From positions 55,751,532 through 55,815,531 of the forward strand of contig NC_057861.1 of assembly GCF_019393635.1 (NCBI RefSeq): DNA of 64,000 nt, written 5' to 3'. The notes below the pieces were generated by a model that was not told the origin of the DNA, did no database searches, and worked only from the letters and a program-made list of their open reading frames with translations. The translations under genes and the position numbers were made by a program. Source of the DNA: Dromiciops gliroides (lineage: Eukaryota > Chordata > Mammalia > Microbiotheria > Microbiotheriidae). Below, piece by piece: positions 46,625 through 58,674 of this stretch (within the stretch, counting starts at the first letter, position 1; every line of letters begins with the position of its first letter).

Positions 46625-47244
46625 AAGAAAATATTTACTGATTCATGATTGTCCATGAAAGAGGAAAGGCTCTCCATAGCAGTATCAGCAGCATAATGTT
46701 GTGTGAATGTGCTGAATTGGGAGTCAAAAGACTCCCACCTCAAACTTTACTAGCCAAGTGATCAGGGCAAATTACTTCACTCCCTCTATGCTTCATCTTC
46801 TTCATCTCTAAGACAAGAAAATCATACTTACATTATAGATTTCATGCATTTTGTAGGGAAAGTATTTTCTGAACCTTCAATTAACTACATATATTGTGAA
46901 CTTCTGCTCTCACGTTCAAACAAGGTGAAAAATATTTTAAAAGTCAACTTTCTATGGCTTACTCCTATTGCCATCAAAAGGTAGTTTTAGTATTAAAATA
47001 CTAATGACCACAAATGAAATTTGTAATTGCCAAGCATTTTCTAGACAGGACATTGCGCTTCCCAACAGCCCTGGGACGGATGCATTTCTGTGTTGACAGG
47101 GGTGTAATTTCGTTGGTATCGCTGGATCCACACTATGCATTCTATGTATATGACTCAAACTTGGCACAGCCACTCATATTTGCTCTCAAACCCGCCCCTC
47201 TCATCCAAACTTTGTTATTGCTCTCAAGGGCACCACCATCCTTT

Positions 47245-48200
47245 CAGTGACCCAATTTCATAACTGTGACGCTATTCTCAACTCTTCCTGCTCACGCATC
47301 CCACATATCTAGTCAGTTGCCAAATGATGTTATTTCTATCTCCACAAGCTTCCTTCTCTCCACTCCAGTTTAGGCCTTTATGACCTCTTTATTGGAGGAG
47401 GCCTCCTTTCCCTAAAGTTTATCTCCAATGCAGGCCCCCCTCCAGAGAGCCATCCAAGAGATTTTTCTAAGGCACAGGCCTGACCGTGTAACACCCCCAA
47501 CACCCACACCCACACACCCACACCCACACACACACACACACTCTCTCTCTCTCTCTCTCTCAAACTCCAGTGTCTCCCTATTGTCTCCAGGACATTTTAA
47601 GCTCCTCATAACCTGGTCCCATCCAACCTTTCAGACTTTATTACAAATTACTGTCCCACTCCATGCATCCCACTGCAGCCAAACTGATTTTCTTGCCATT
47701 CCTCACATATGGAATACTGTCTCCCACTAAAGGCAGCTAGATGGTGAAGCAGATAGAGCACTGAGCCTTAGACCCCCAAAGACCAGAGTTAAATCTAACC
47801 TCAGGCACTTTGTAGCTGTGTGACCCTGGGAAAGTCACTTACTCTTTGACTTAGTTTCTTCATCTGTAAAATGGGGATAATAAAAGTACCTACTGCCCAG
47901 GGTTGTAGTGAGGATCCAGTGAGATAATATTTGTAAAAGCACAGTGTCTAGCACAAAGTAAATGCTTAATAAATGCTTGTCTCCCCCCCCCCCACCCCAT
48001 TCCATCTCCATGCCTAAAACTGAGCCCCTCCTTCTTTACCTCTGTCTCTCAGAATCCCAGGTTTCACTTTAACACTCCAGCTCTAACTTTTACACGAGGT
48101 CTTTCCCAATCCTGTACTTGAGTTGTAGATAACTACAACTCTTCCTTCCAGACAGGTTCAAGCTTTCTCTGGATCCCTAGTACCCAACACATGGCAGACA
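47245..48200 (+). mobile_element. LINE L2 fragment split by a CORE-SINE
   Basis: AGGCCCCCCTCCAGAGAGCC, CATAACCTGGTCCCATCCAA and CATATGGAATACTGTCTCCC, then after the SINE CCTCTGTCTCTCAGAATCCC and GGATCCCTAGTACCCAACAC. L2 3' part of ORF2 and 3' end, forward. A (CA)n/(CT)n run lies at 47498-47562. Confidence 0.7.
47726..47990 (+). mobile_element. Full-length CORE/MIR-type SINE inside L2
   Basis: AGGCAGCTAGATGGTGAAGC, GCTGTGTGACCCTGGGAAAG, CATCTGTAAAATGGGGATAA, AAGTAAATGCTTAATAAATG. Complete. Confidence 0.85.
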
Positions 48201-48324
48201 TTATGGGGAGGAAATCCCTTACAATGCAGAGTCTCCAAGAATTGTCCAAGATTCCACAACCTACATGTCAGACGCCAGCTGTCAGTCCAACAAGCCAAGA
48301 CATGCTACAGGAGTCATTACCCCA

Positions 48325-48395
48325 ATCGCTTAATGAATAAACATTTATTAAGCAGCTACTATGTGCCACGAACTGTGCTGAGAGCTGAAGACAAG
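48325..48395 (+). repeat. Old CORE/L2-related repeat
   Basis: AATAAACATTTATTAAGCAG, CTACTATGTGCCACGAACTG. Start of the family seen at 43410. Confidence 0.55.
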
Positions 48396-48590
48396 TTTTG
48401 TCTTTCATTATCGAAGAGGACCATGACATGGGGGAGGTGATTTCATGACTTGCAGTGAAATGAATTTAAGTGAGGCAAGGGTGTGCAAAGTCACCAACCT
48501 CACTCTTTCTTCCAGAGCCACCTGGGTCCAGGGGTGAGATATATAACAGGATGACTTGAGATGGCTCCTGGGGAAGGCGGTACTGAGCCG
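48396..48590. repeat. Dispersed repeat, family not named
   Basis: GTCTTTCATTATCGAAGAGG, ACCATGACATGGGGGAGGTG, CAAAGTCACCAACCTCACTC, CCAGAGCCACCTGGGTCCAG. I recognise this as a repeat type common in marsupial DNA but cannot name it with certainty. Confidence 0.45.
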
Positions 48591-48675
48591 GCTCTAGCCC
48601 AAACTTTTGGGAACCGGCACTCTCGGGATGTTCTAGGCACTTGAAGTACCTGGAAACAGGACCTTACAAAATTAG

Positions 48676-48676
<1 letters not shown>

Positions 48677-48730
<54 letters not shown>

Positions 48731-48755
48731 CGCACACGCGCATGTGTGTGTGTGT
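48677..48755 (+). repeat. (TG)n with GCGCACACGCGC core
   Basis: TG run, then ATGCGCACACGCGCATGTGT, then TG again. Purine-rich GAGA sequence follows to about 48985. Confidence 0.95.
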
Positions 48756-49439
48756 AAAAGAGAGAGAGAAATGGGGAAGAGGGGGAAAGAAAGAGAGATT
48801 CAGAGAGACAGAAATAGAGACAGGAGAGATAAGAAGCAGAGGGGAAAGAGACAGAGAAATAGAGAGATCGAGAGAAAGACAGAGTGGAGGAAGAGACACA
48901 GAGACAAGAGACAAAGACATGGGAGGAGAGAGAAATACAGATCGTTACACATAGCCAGAGAACGACAGACACAGACAGAAGAGAAACAGCTCCCACTGTC
49001 AATGAGCTTACTTTCTAATGGGGGAGACATGTACACATAGACCTATCTATGGCATGTGTGTGTCTATACACCCCTGTACAAACCCCAGACACACACAAAT
49101 AGAACAGAAGGGAACCTGGGAGGGGAGCCCACCAGCAATTAGGGGAACTAGAGGAGAGTCGTCATAGAGGTAGCAGTTAAGTTCTGAAGGAAACTAAAGC
49201 AGGAGGTGGAAGTGAGGAAGGATTGCATTCTAGGCAGAAGGAACTGCTAATGCATGGCACAGAGACAGTAGATGAAGCATCAAACTGTGTAAGAACAGCA
49301 AGGAGGTCAAACAGCACACACAGAGGAATAATGGGGTACACACCCTGGAAAGGTAAGAAAGGACCAGATCAGGAATCAACACCAACTATGGGCCAATGTT
49401 TAAGCATACTTAAGCATACTAAAGAGAGTGTAGCTATCT

Positions 49440-49635
49440 AATCCCAGAGCCAGGAAAAACTGGGATCAAATTCTTCCTCTGGCACATCCTGGCTGTGACA
49501 TTGGGCAAGTCACTTCACTTTTCAGCATCTCAAGCAACCCTTTAAGATTCCTGAATTGCAGAGAAGGGGCTGACTCTGCATTTGTGCTGGGAGTTTTCTC
49601 ACGTAGGAGTTCCCTATACCTGTGAAATCAAAAGG
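49440..49635 (+). mobile_element. Marsupial CORE-SINE with a distinct tail
   Basis: ACATTGGGCAAGTCACTTCA, then GAATTGCAGAGAAGGGGCTG and GGAGTTCCCTATACCTGTGA. Same tail as 4130-4335. Confidence 0.6.
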
Positions 49636-49959
49636 AGGCTACTGTATAGTCCAGGACAGAGGTGAGAAGGGCTTTAATTGGGGTTGTGGTCACATGACTA
49701 GAATAAAGGACATGTGTATGAGATGTTGTGAAGAATGAAATAACAAGATTCAGCCACAGACTGGTTATGAGGGATGAGGAAGAATGAGGAGTTGAGGATG
49801 ACACTGAAATTGTGAACCCAAGTCATTTGAAGGCTGCTGATGCCCTCAACAGTAATACAGAAGTTTGGAACAGGGATGGGTTTGGGGGGAAAGAAAATGA
49901 GTTCTCTTCTGGACATGAGTTGTCTACAAGTCATCCAGGTTCAAAATGTCTAAAAGGCT

Positions 49960-50065
49960 ACTGAGAAAACTGAGGCTCCAAAGGTCTCAAATGACTTGAC
50001 CGTGGTCACACAGCTAGAGTCCAAGGTGGAATCTGAATTTCCTAATTCCAGCATGCACTTTTCAG
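49960..50065 (-). mobile_element. MIR remnant
   Basis: GAGAAAACTGAGGCTCCAAA, GACCGTGGTCACACAGCTAG. Reverse. Confidence 0.65.
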
Positions 50066-50639
50066 AATAAACCAGGAGCACGAAAATCAATAGTCACTAA
50101 TAGTCTAGAGAGACACCCCTCACACAAAATGCCTTTGTCAGTATTATTTTACAGGTATACATTCTAACCAAGGCCTACCCTACCCTCAAGCTCCATCCAC
50201 ACCACGAACCCTAATTCTGTGCATATGACTCCCCACTTCTAGACATATCCAGCCCTAGTGTTTTTCCTGAGCGCCTTTGTCAGCTAATTCCTAGAGACAA
50301 ATCCAGATCAGTCTGAGGACCCAATTTAAGCCTTTGTTCTTCGTTTGGACTGCTAAGCATAGCAGAGATGTTCAGTGTTTCAGTCACTTAGCCATGTTCT
50401 TATCAGTAGCAACCCCATTTACAATAAAAAGGCTATCAATGTGAACTGCTTCACCTATTCTTCTAGGTGAAACAGCAAAACATCTTGAGGTCTTGGAAAC
50501 TTTGTAGTAGCCCCACACCCACAAGTTCAAAGTCACCAGCCACTCCAAGGTTCAAAGTAGGGGGAAAGGGAAATTAGGCTTCAGAACTCCTCAGGCTTAA
50601 GCTCTCATCAATGACCCCACTCCCTTTAACACATGACCC

Positions 50640-50800
50640 GATGGCTCAGTATTTAAATGGAAGGGACCTCAAATTTTATCGATGAATAAGTCGAGGCCCC
50701 AGGAGGTGGCTCACAGCTAAGTGTCAGAGGCAAGATTTATACCCAAGTGCCCTGGCTCCCCAGCCAGTGCTCCTTCCATTCAGCTGGGCTACATTCCTTT
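50640..50800 (-). mobile_element. MIR remnant
   Basis: GGAAGGGACCTCAAATTTTA, GTCGAGGCCCCAGGAGGTGG. Reverse, diverged. Confidence 0.5.
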
Positions 50801-51379
50801 TCCCATTGGTCTTTCCCCTGAAGAGCCTGAGAAACCTTCCCCAAATGTGGGGAACAGATTTTCTGAAGAGGGGAACTGTCCAGAACAATGCCCAAATTCA
50901 TCTGACAATTTTCATCCTGGCTAATCTTAAAAGAGAGGTGAGGAAATTTCTGGGAAATTTTTCCACCCCTTTTCCAAGGTGGTGCTCATTATTGTTTCTT
51001 ATCCTCGATCCTGTTACCCTCGATTAATTCTGTTGGCTACTAGCCATCAGTCTCATGGGTGCCTCTGATAACTTCACATAGCAGGGTTCCTTTCCTCAGG
51101 TCTATTTATGGTATCCAAGCATGCCCAGCCCACATGGCCCAACTGGTCTCAGGTGTCTATAAAGAAAGATTTCAAATTCTTAGAGTCTGAATTCTGGCTG
51201 TCCAGAAAAGTATCACTATGCTATCAAAAGAATTGTCCCCAGAGTTTGTTTCCCTTAAAGTTCTATTGTCCATGAATCCATGTATGACCTTTAGTAGCAT
51301 ATGCCTGTCATTATAGGAGGAAGTGACTTTGGTCTAGGTGTGATTTATCTGTGTACTATCTCTAGCATTCTTTGCTTCG

Positions 51380-51570
51380 GTGAAAAGAACATGACTGAGT
51401 CACAAGTCAGAGGACTTGGGTTCAAATGTCATCTTTGATACTTTCCACCTATGTGACTTTGGGCAAGTCACAACTGCCCTGGACTTCGTTCTTTCCCTGT
51501 ATAACATGAGAGATGGGCTAGAGGACCTATGAGGTCTCTTCTAGTTCTAAATCTATGACCTCATGGTTCC
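51380..51570 (+). mobile_element. MIR remnant
   Basis: CAGAGGACTTGGGTTCAAAT, GTGACTTTGGGCAAGTCACA. Forward. Confidence 0.65.
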
Positions 51571-51842
51571 AGGGATGATACACCAAGCAGCAAAGGGCTT
51601 ACCTATAAAGTGATATTCAACTGTAGAGTAATGATATTGTGACTTTGATCTTCAGAAAATGGTGCAATGAATGAAAACAGAAAAAATCCCCCCAATTTGA
51701 AAGCAGATTACCTAGATCAGAGGTGTCAAACACAAGGTCCTGAGTGTTGCCCCAACCAGATTAAAATGTAACTGGGAAATAGCTAACAAAATAAATTAAA
51801 ATACAATAAAACATAGATAACATTACATTAAAAAAAGTCAGG

Positions 51843-51991
51843 GGTGGCTAGGTGGCACAGTGGATAGAGCACTGGCCCTGGAGTCAAGAGTACCTGAGTT
51901 CAAATCCGACCTCAGACACTTAACACTTATTAGCTGTGTGACCCTGGGCAAGTCACTTAACCCCAATTGCCTCACTTAAAAAAAAAAAAAA
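51843..51991 (+). mobile_element. WSINE1-like SINE
   Basis: Forward copy; AAAAAGTCAG lies on both sides. Confidence 0.92.
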
Positions 51992-52179
51992 GTCAGCATG
52001 CAGTTTGCAGAGGATTCACAGCTCCCATTCCTATTTGAATTTGACACCAATGACCTAGACCAACACCTCCCAAATGCCAGTAGCTGGCCAATGCCACCCA
52101 GTCCACAAGTTATTTTATGAAAAAATCTTTACTTTTAAAAAAACCTCTACATTCCTCCAATCATGTCTTCCCTGATCTT

Positions 52180-52550
52180 AGGATTTAGAACTGGAAGGGA
52201 CCTTGATCTCCTTATTTTTAAAGAGGAGAAACTGGAAGCCCAGAGGGACAAAAAGAAGGGGACTTGCCCAAAGTCATCCAGATCGAGTGGGAGAGCCAAG
52301 ATTTAAACTCAGATTCTATGACCCCTAATTCCCCTCTGCCCCTACTACACCGTGCTGCCTCCTTATGCTGGAGAACAGCCCACAGCAGAAAATGTAGACA
52401 TCTTTATGGGGCTACACTACAGTCTGGGCTGAGAAACACTGGTTCAAAAAACAAGAGCAGGAAAGGAGCATAATTAGAAATCACCCAGTCTAACCCCTTC
52501 ATTTTACAGATGAGAAAAATGAGGCCCATTTTGGTGTGGCTATAAATAGT
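52180..52550 (-). mobile_element. Two MIR remnants
   Basis: About 52180-52360 (AAAGAGGAGAAACTGGAAGC, GACTTGCCCAAAGTCATCC) and 52470-52550 (CATTTTACAGATGAGAAAAA). Reverse. Confidence 0.55.
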
Positions 52551-53281
52551 TCAATAAAGAGAAAAACTATTATATGGGATATAATATCCTGAAGCACTTA
52601 AACTATATAGTCAGATGTTATCACTAGCTTCAAGACTAGGATGCTTAGCAAACCAAGCAGGCACAGCATCACAGACTCCAACCCATACCTGAATATGCTT
52701 TTTGAATCTACTATTCAAAAATAATCACCTTTTAAGAAGTGGGTAAATCACTGCTCAGGTCCCTGTTATGCTTAGTTGACAAAAAAAAAGGTCACATTCA
52801 CCAATGGCAAGGGAAAGGAACAATTCTAAATAAAATAAATGCATCATAATGACCATTCACTATAACATCTAATATACAAACACATACAATCAATAAACCT
52901 GGTATCTTTTCCCTCTCCCCTTTTAAATCTTATGAATGTACCTTTCCTCTCTTCCTCCCCCAAAGAGTATTGGGAAAATACTGTATTTTAAAGTAGAAGC
53001 AACGTATTAAGCACTGTACTAAGAACATAATAAAGAATCAGGAATCTTAACTCTAACCCACATTTGCCACCAGTCTGATGGACGATGGGCCACTTTTAGT
53101 GGACAAAATGAGTGGGGCCAATTTCTAAAATGAATAGCTATTAGCAATTAAGAATGGGGATTAGATTTATGAGTTTCTGGTGCCCACCCACTTTGCCCCA
53201 CAGGTACAGATCTCCCTAAAGAAATTATGAACTATATGAAATCACACATTAAGTCAAACTTTCCTAGTCATAAGTTTTTAC

Positions 53282-54208
53282 CTTCTTCATCTTCCTCAAA
53301 ATCTGGAAGCTTAAGCATTCTCGTTTTAGGATCACAATAACTTGGGCTGCAATTAGAGACACTCGGGGGAATATCAGATCCACTGGTGCACAGCCCTCTC
53401 CCTTCTGGCTCCATAGAATGGCATTCAGAAACTTTGCAGTACTTCTGTGAAGTCATTTTGCCATGTTCACTTTCACACTCTGATGCCACAAAGGAATGGT
53501 TGGTACCAAAATCCAATGCTTTTTGGACAGGACTGCTTGCCTTTTCTCTCAAAGCCATCAACTGGATGTAACTTCGACATGACAAAACTGGACTGAGTTC
53601 TCCAAATTCACTGTTTGTAACATCACCTTCCCCAGCTTTCAAAGGTGATGAATTCCTGTTTGAGGTCCTTGGCCTCTTCCTGCCTTTTTCCCCACTATTC
53701 TTTACTTTGCGTTTCTTCTCAAGGTTCAATTTTGAGTTTTGTGATGAATCCTCTTTCTTTTGTTTCCGGTTTTTCCAAGTTCTGGACTGTGACTTAGAAT
53801 TCTCACAATTCTGATGCCGTGGCTTTTCAGTACCCAAAATATTTCTAGTTGGAGAAGCCAAGGGCTCTGTTTTGTTACCACACCTTCTTTTAGATCTCTG
53901 AAAACCCTTTTTGCATTTATTTTCTTCAAGGGGGGAACTGGACAGCCTCTGTAGTACATTTTCTTTCTTAAAGGGCCCAGATCCTCCTATTACTTCTTCA
54001 CAGACAAAAGGTGACGAGTCAGATTCAGAGAAAGAATGTGCAGGTCTTGTTTGTTTCACTTTGTGAAGTACAGGAGTAGTCAGACTTTTGCCCGAAGAGT
54101 TTACTTGACTGGCATCTGCTTTCTCACTCAAAATATCCAGTGCAACTTTAAGTGATCGCCTGTAAATCAGTTCTTCGATAGGTGAAGTATTTTTTTCAAC
54201 TTGGGTAG
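53282..54208 (-). CDS. PWWP3A: PWWP3A coding exon 4 (large, disordered region)
   Basis: This 927-nt exon encodes about 309 residues, starting TTQVEKNTSPIEELIYRRSL (human EELAYRRSLRVALDVL) and ending PDFEEDEE. The middle is Ser, Lys and Asn rich and poorly conserved, and is probably disordered. A basic run at aa 236-253 contains KKRKVK, a classic SV40-like nuclear localisation signal, followed by GRKRPR. The acceptor is ATTTTAG and the donor GTAAAA. The open frame extends past both splice sites, which explains the longer ORF seen at 53268-54299. Confidence 0.94.
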
Positions 54209-55269
54209 CTAAAATATGTGAAATAACCAACACTGTAATTTTTACTGAAAATAAAAACATTTTTATGATGCCCACCACGTAGTGATGGTTTACAAGCACA
54301 GGAAAACTGGTGATTTAAACTACAGGCTGAATGTAACTTAAAAAAATAAAAGCACAAGTGTTTACAGAGCTCACTTATCCAAACCTTATTTTTAAATAAA
54401 CAAATTATTAACCTAACTTGGATAAAAATATAAATTCCTTCAACCTACAACCCATAACCACAAAATGTGTTCAAATATTTAATGTCTATTGAATAGAAAA
54501 GAACGCTAGTAATTTATTCTTAATATCTGTGCAAACTGGTAAAAATATTTTGTGGATGGGTAATATTTTGTCCTCTCCAAGACTATGTTTAAAGACATAA
54601 AAAAACTCTGAATAATAATCTTGGAAGTGTTCCCACCCATTGTGTTGTTGTTTTTTTTCTTTTAAAGCCCGGACACTGTGCTATTTATGCTAACAAGATG
54701 ATTCAAACATCAATCAAAACATTTCCCCCTAGTTTTAATATTTAATTGTCCAGAAATACAAGTTACCAATAATACACTAGGCACTATAGCCCTTCAGAGA
54801 TGATACGCTGGGGGTAACAATAAGCATAACTATCTATTATATACAGATATATCTTATCTATGCCACAGAAAAATGTGTAAACAAAATCTTAGCAGACAAT
54901 TCCATTTTCTAGGCAGTTTTCTTTCTTAAAAAGCCCAATGCTTAATGTTCTGGCAAAGCGGAGCATCCTTTATAAAATGAACAATCATCCCTTATTTGTC
55001 TGTGTTCAAATTCTGATTTCATACCTGGGTTTGCTTAAAGCAGGATACATCGATGTCCGCATGTTGCTATTGTATATGTTCTCCCGAAATGTATATGACC
55101 TTTCTACCCCATGAGACTTAAATCCTCATGGGGTGGGGGAGGGGAACACTTTGGTTTCTCTTTTACTAGCCTCAGTGCCTACCTAATACTAGGTTCTGCA
55201 AATAGGTGATAAATAATGCTGGTGATTAAGCAAGTATACAACATATACTGCTTTCCTTGACACATATTT

Positions 55270-55665
55270 TAACCCATTTTTTATTGCACTATGATCCATA
55301 AACATAGCTTAAAATTGTTTTGCCCAAATTAACCTACAGGATCTGTGACCTGGAGTCACATGATTAATTCTTATAAATATCCTATGGATATTTTGAAAAA
55401 ATATGCATTTCCTTCCTTTTATGTCCAGCTCATTATTTTATGTCTCTACAATCCTGTTTCAACACTAAGAACCTAGAATCTAACTTATTTCTTTTGTCTG
55501 ATTTACCATTCAGTGGGGTGTTGAAATTTCCTACTATTATTGATTTTTTATTTTTGTAAATGAGGAAGTTTTTCCTTAATAAATTCAGAAACCACACTGC
55601 TAACATTTATATGCTTTCATTATGAAGGTTATCTTAATGCTGCTATTTCTTTCACCTAAGAATTT
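55270..55665 (-). mobile_element. LINE-1 ORF2 fragment
   Basis: On the - strand it contains GGAAATTTCAACACCCCACTG, giving GNFNTPL, the conserved L1 endonuclease segment (GDFNTPL in human L1). The flanking order (AATATGCATTTCCTTC, then the GGGGTGTTGAAATTTCCTAC antisense) also fits L1. Short, decayed. Confidence 0.65.
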
Positions 55666-56050
55666 TTTTTTGAAAATACTTAAAATACACTGGCAGACTC
55701 CAGCCAGAAAAGCAGTGACCAGGAGAGATTCAGCCCACAGCAGCTGCCCTAGATTTCTGTAGTCTGAGCAGAAAAGAGGAAGACTACTTTGCACATATAA
55801 CGAGACAACCATGTGCACCCCCAGAGATCCTAGAGGTTGATCACTGGATACACTAACGATCTCCTTTAGAGGAAGAGTCAGAGCTGGCCTCCAGGAGAAA
55901 GCATGGGAAGGAATCCTGGCTCTTTCTCCTTTGAGCTCAGGAAATTCAACACTGTGACTAACTTGTTTTGAGCAACAAATTTTTACAATTCCTCCAAAAT
56001 GGAATCTCTTATTTCATTAAAATGATAAATTTACATCAAAAGTCTCTTAC

Positions 56051-56121
56051 TAAATTCCGCAGCAATCTCTTCTATCTGAGACGTCTCTAGAATCTTGGTT
56101 TCAGTCTTCTTTACTCTAACT
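56051..56121 (-). CDS. PWWP3A: PWWP3A coding exon 3
   Basis: This 71-nt exon runs from acceptor CTCAGCAG to donor GTAAGAG. It encodes (K)VRVKKTETKILETSQIEEIA and AEF, matching human IKVKSTEVEILEKSQIEAIA. A (TG)n(AG)n repeat on the gene strand lies about 120 nt upstream of the acceptor. Confidence 0.94.
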
Positions 56122-56236
56122 CTGCTGAGACAACAAGTCATATGTTTACTCACGATCACCATGAGAACATTTTCAAATAATAAAGGGGGAGGGGAATGTG
56201 AGAGAAAATGAAAACATACTTTCTTCCTTAAATCAA

Positions 56237-56240
<4 letters not shown>

Positions 56241-56284
<44 letters not shown>

Positions 56285-56294
56285 CTCTCTCTCA

Positions 56295-56367
<73 letters not shown>
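56241..56367 (+). repeat. (CT)n(CA)n microsatellite
   Basis: CT with one CG step, then CA to about 56367. In the PWWP3A transcript it reads (UG)n(AG)n, ending about 120 nt before coding exon 3. Confidence 0.95.
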
Positions 56368-56369
<2 letters not shown>

Positions 56370-56769
56370 CTTTACATTTAAATTAAATGCCAGGAGCTGG
56401 CCTTAATGAGCTATAAATACCTTTATTCCTGGTCTACCCTTTAACAAAGGAAAAGCTATCCTGACTTCAGAGCCAAATAAATTGACTCGTTTATCTGAGG
56501 TAAATCTTATTTATAACTTCCTTATAGAGAATGTCTGTGATGTTATCACCTTTTCTGAAAAAGATGCTAACAAAGAAATCATCTGTTCATAACCTAGCAG
56601 GAGCTGGCACTCCCCCCTTTTTAACCAAAATACAGGTAAAACCCACTAGATGTTATTAATTGGTTAGAAGTGAAGGGCGGAAGCAATTAAGTGTTGCATA
56701 AGAATAAAGTCATAAATGGAAAACTGGGAGGGATTTGCCACTTTATAGCAAGATCATGGACACTCACAG

Positions 56770-56935
56770 ATAGTTCACTTACAGATGAGAGAGGCTATGA
56801 AGTCCCAGAGAGGTTATGACAGAGAGGTTAACAGTCATACCCAAAGTCTCTCAGGTAGCAAGAGACAGAATTGGGATGTGATAGCAGACTCTCTGACTCC
56901 AGATCCAGCACTCTTCCCAACACACAATCTATCAG
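56770..56935 (-). mobile_element. MIR remnant
   Basis: ACAGATGAGAGAGGCTATGA, GACTCTCTGACTCCAGATCC. Reverse, with a partial internal repeat of GAGAGGTTA. Confidence 0.5.
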
Positions 56936-57743
56936 AATGCTTCTGTGAAACAACTGGTGTGTGAAATCTAACAGTACTCAATTATCTCCTCTCCTTGGTG
57001 AAAATATGAGCTCGAGAGCTAGGGAGCTTACAGAGTAGGAAAGGCAGCCCAGCTTAGCCTGATACATAAGAAATCGCATAAGAAGCAACACTGTTTATCC
57101 CCAGGATGGAGTAACACAGCTTTTGACTGCTCTTGAGTTGTGGACAAAATGAGGCTTCATTTTTGTTGTTTAAAGTCTTGTGAATCATTAGATCACTCTA
57201 TAACCTTGTTTAAACATAAGTATCAAATGCAGTCCACATTCCAATATAATATGGATATTTTTATTTCTCAAATGAGAATAGATATAAAGTGCTTTTGTAA
57301 ACTTTAAAGGGCTATATAGATGTTGATTATCATCATTCAATTTTTCCATTAAAGGATATTCAAAAATAGCAGATGATGACTTAAAGCTACCCTGTAAGCT
57401 AAAATTTCTTATTAACATGAAATTGCAAGTTTCTCATTTTGGAACAGATTCAAACTTTTCAAAGGATTAGACAAACAAAACAGATTTGCAAAAATAAACG
57501 TAACTTCTTTCAAAACTGACAAGAGGCCATCTATCTTAGGCAAGCTTTATCTATGGGTAATTTTTATTTGATTTCTCCAGCGCTGTTCCACTGGATAACT
57601 CAAAGGGCCTTCTGTACAGAACACACCTATTTTCTCTAGTGATTCTTAGCAAAAGGAAAATGAGGTTCTTTTGGTTTGGTTTTTTTTTTGCATATAAGAT
57701 TTTAAACAAAAGCCACATTTGTAGAAAAGAAGCAATACTTAAC

Positions 57744-57835
57744 TTTTCATCTAGACTCAGTATTTCAACATCTAAAAAGGCCGCTTTCCTTTTCCGAATA
57801 CATTGTCGTCTAGAGATTCCAGTTTGGGGCAAAAC
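57744..57835 (-). CDS. PWWP3A: PWWP3A coding exon 2
   Basis: This 92-nt exon runs from acceptor AACTTAG to donor GTTAAGT, phase 0 to 2. It encodes VLPQTGISRRQCIRKRKAAF and LDVEILSLDE. ILSLDEK is identical to human. The basic stretch RKRK is conserved in character. Confidence 0.93.
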
Positions 57836-58282
57836 CTAAGTTAGAAAAAAAGGCAACTGTCATCAGTCTGTTTCTGAGAACATAAAAAGTTCCCCAAAAC
57901 AGAGATCATGGTAAGGTCACACGAAACAAAAAAACACAGCAAGAAGGAAAAAAATAATCTATCCGCCTGCCCCTGAGATACTGTTTAAGGCTATTTCCTC
58001 ATGAATTATAACCTCAATTCACTAAGCCTTCACACAGCTGTCTCAGTTCACTTAAAAATGTATGCAAAATTCACGATTTTGGAACCGTGCCCTGAAGCTG
58101 TTTGGGACAAGTTTAACGATCTGAACTTTATGCCAATGTTTTCATGGAGGCAAACTGTACAGCTCAATCATTTTGCTAAACTGAATTGTAAGCACCCTTT
58201 TTAACTCCTGATGGAGACATTAAGTGTCACCAAAAAGTCATCTTTAATTCTGGAAATTATGAAAACAGTAAGAGCTTGTCAC

Positions 58283-58339
58283 CTTTGCTGGCCATAAACG
58301 CTCTTTCCATCTGCAGAGGACATACTGAGTATCCATCAT
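58283..58339 (-). CDS. PWWP3A: PWWP3A first coding exon (start codon)
   Basis: The exon encodes (M)MDTQYVLCRWKERLWPAK and ends at donor GTGACA in phase 0. Two ATGs are adjacent (58339 and 58336). The second has A at -3 and G at +4 and fits human MADAKYVLCRWEKRLWPAK in length. Upstream 5' UTR continues to an acceptor near 58400 (GTTGCAG), so at least one non-coding exon lies in the CpG island. Confidence 0.92.
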
Positions 58340-58626
58340 GATGAAAATGCATGTGGGAAGTAGGGTTGAACTACTTCAAGGTCTGAGGATGCAACCTGCA
58401 ACAAAAGTGACAGAAGAGCAGTAAAGTCTTTTTGCCACAGTTTTAATGATGACACGCTGGCCAAGGGCAAAGGTTAGTTCAATTGGATAAGTCAAATTCC
58501 TAGATAATTATACAGAGATACTCAAAACAAAAGCTAAGACTAGAAAAGCAAACTAGCTTTTGATACCTAGATAGGTTTTGTCTTCTTTAAAAAAAAAAGT
58601 GATTATCTGGCTTCTGGGGGGGAAAA

Positions 58627-58643
58627 AGCACGCGTGCACGCGA

Positions 58644-58668
<25 letters not shown>
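58627..58668 (+). repeat. GCACGCGTGCACGCG plus (CA)n
   Basis: Alternating purine-pyrimidine run with CpG steps, then CA, in the intron upstream of the first coding exon of PWWP3A. Confidence 0.9.

Positions 58669-58674
<6 letters not shown>

Noticed and set aside
48664-49040. Several frames of 80-120 codons on both strands
   Set aside because: They translate TG and GAGA repeats (Cys-Val, Arg-Glu, Leu-Ser runs). No gene.
53386-53959. Frames inside the large PWWP3A exon in other phases
   Set aside because: Shadows of the real coding frame, which matches PWWP3A and joins in phase with both neighbours.
56241-56367. CRISPR-like regular repeat
   Set aside because: Dinucleotide microsatellite only; no spacers. 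The genome is a vertebrate.
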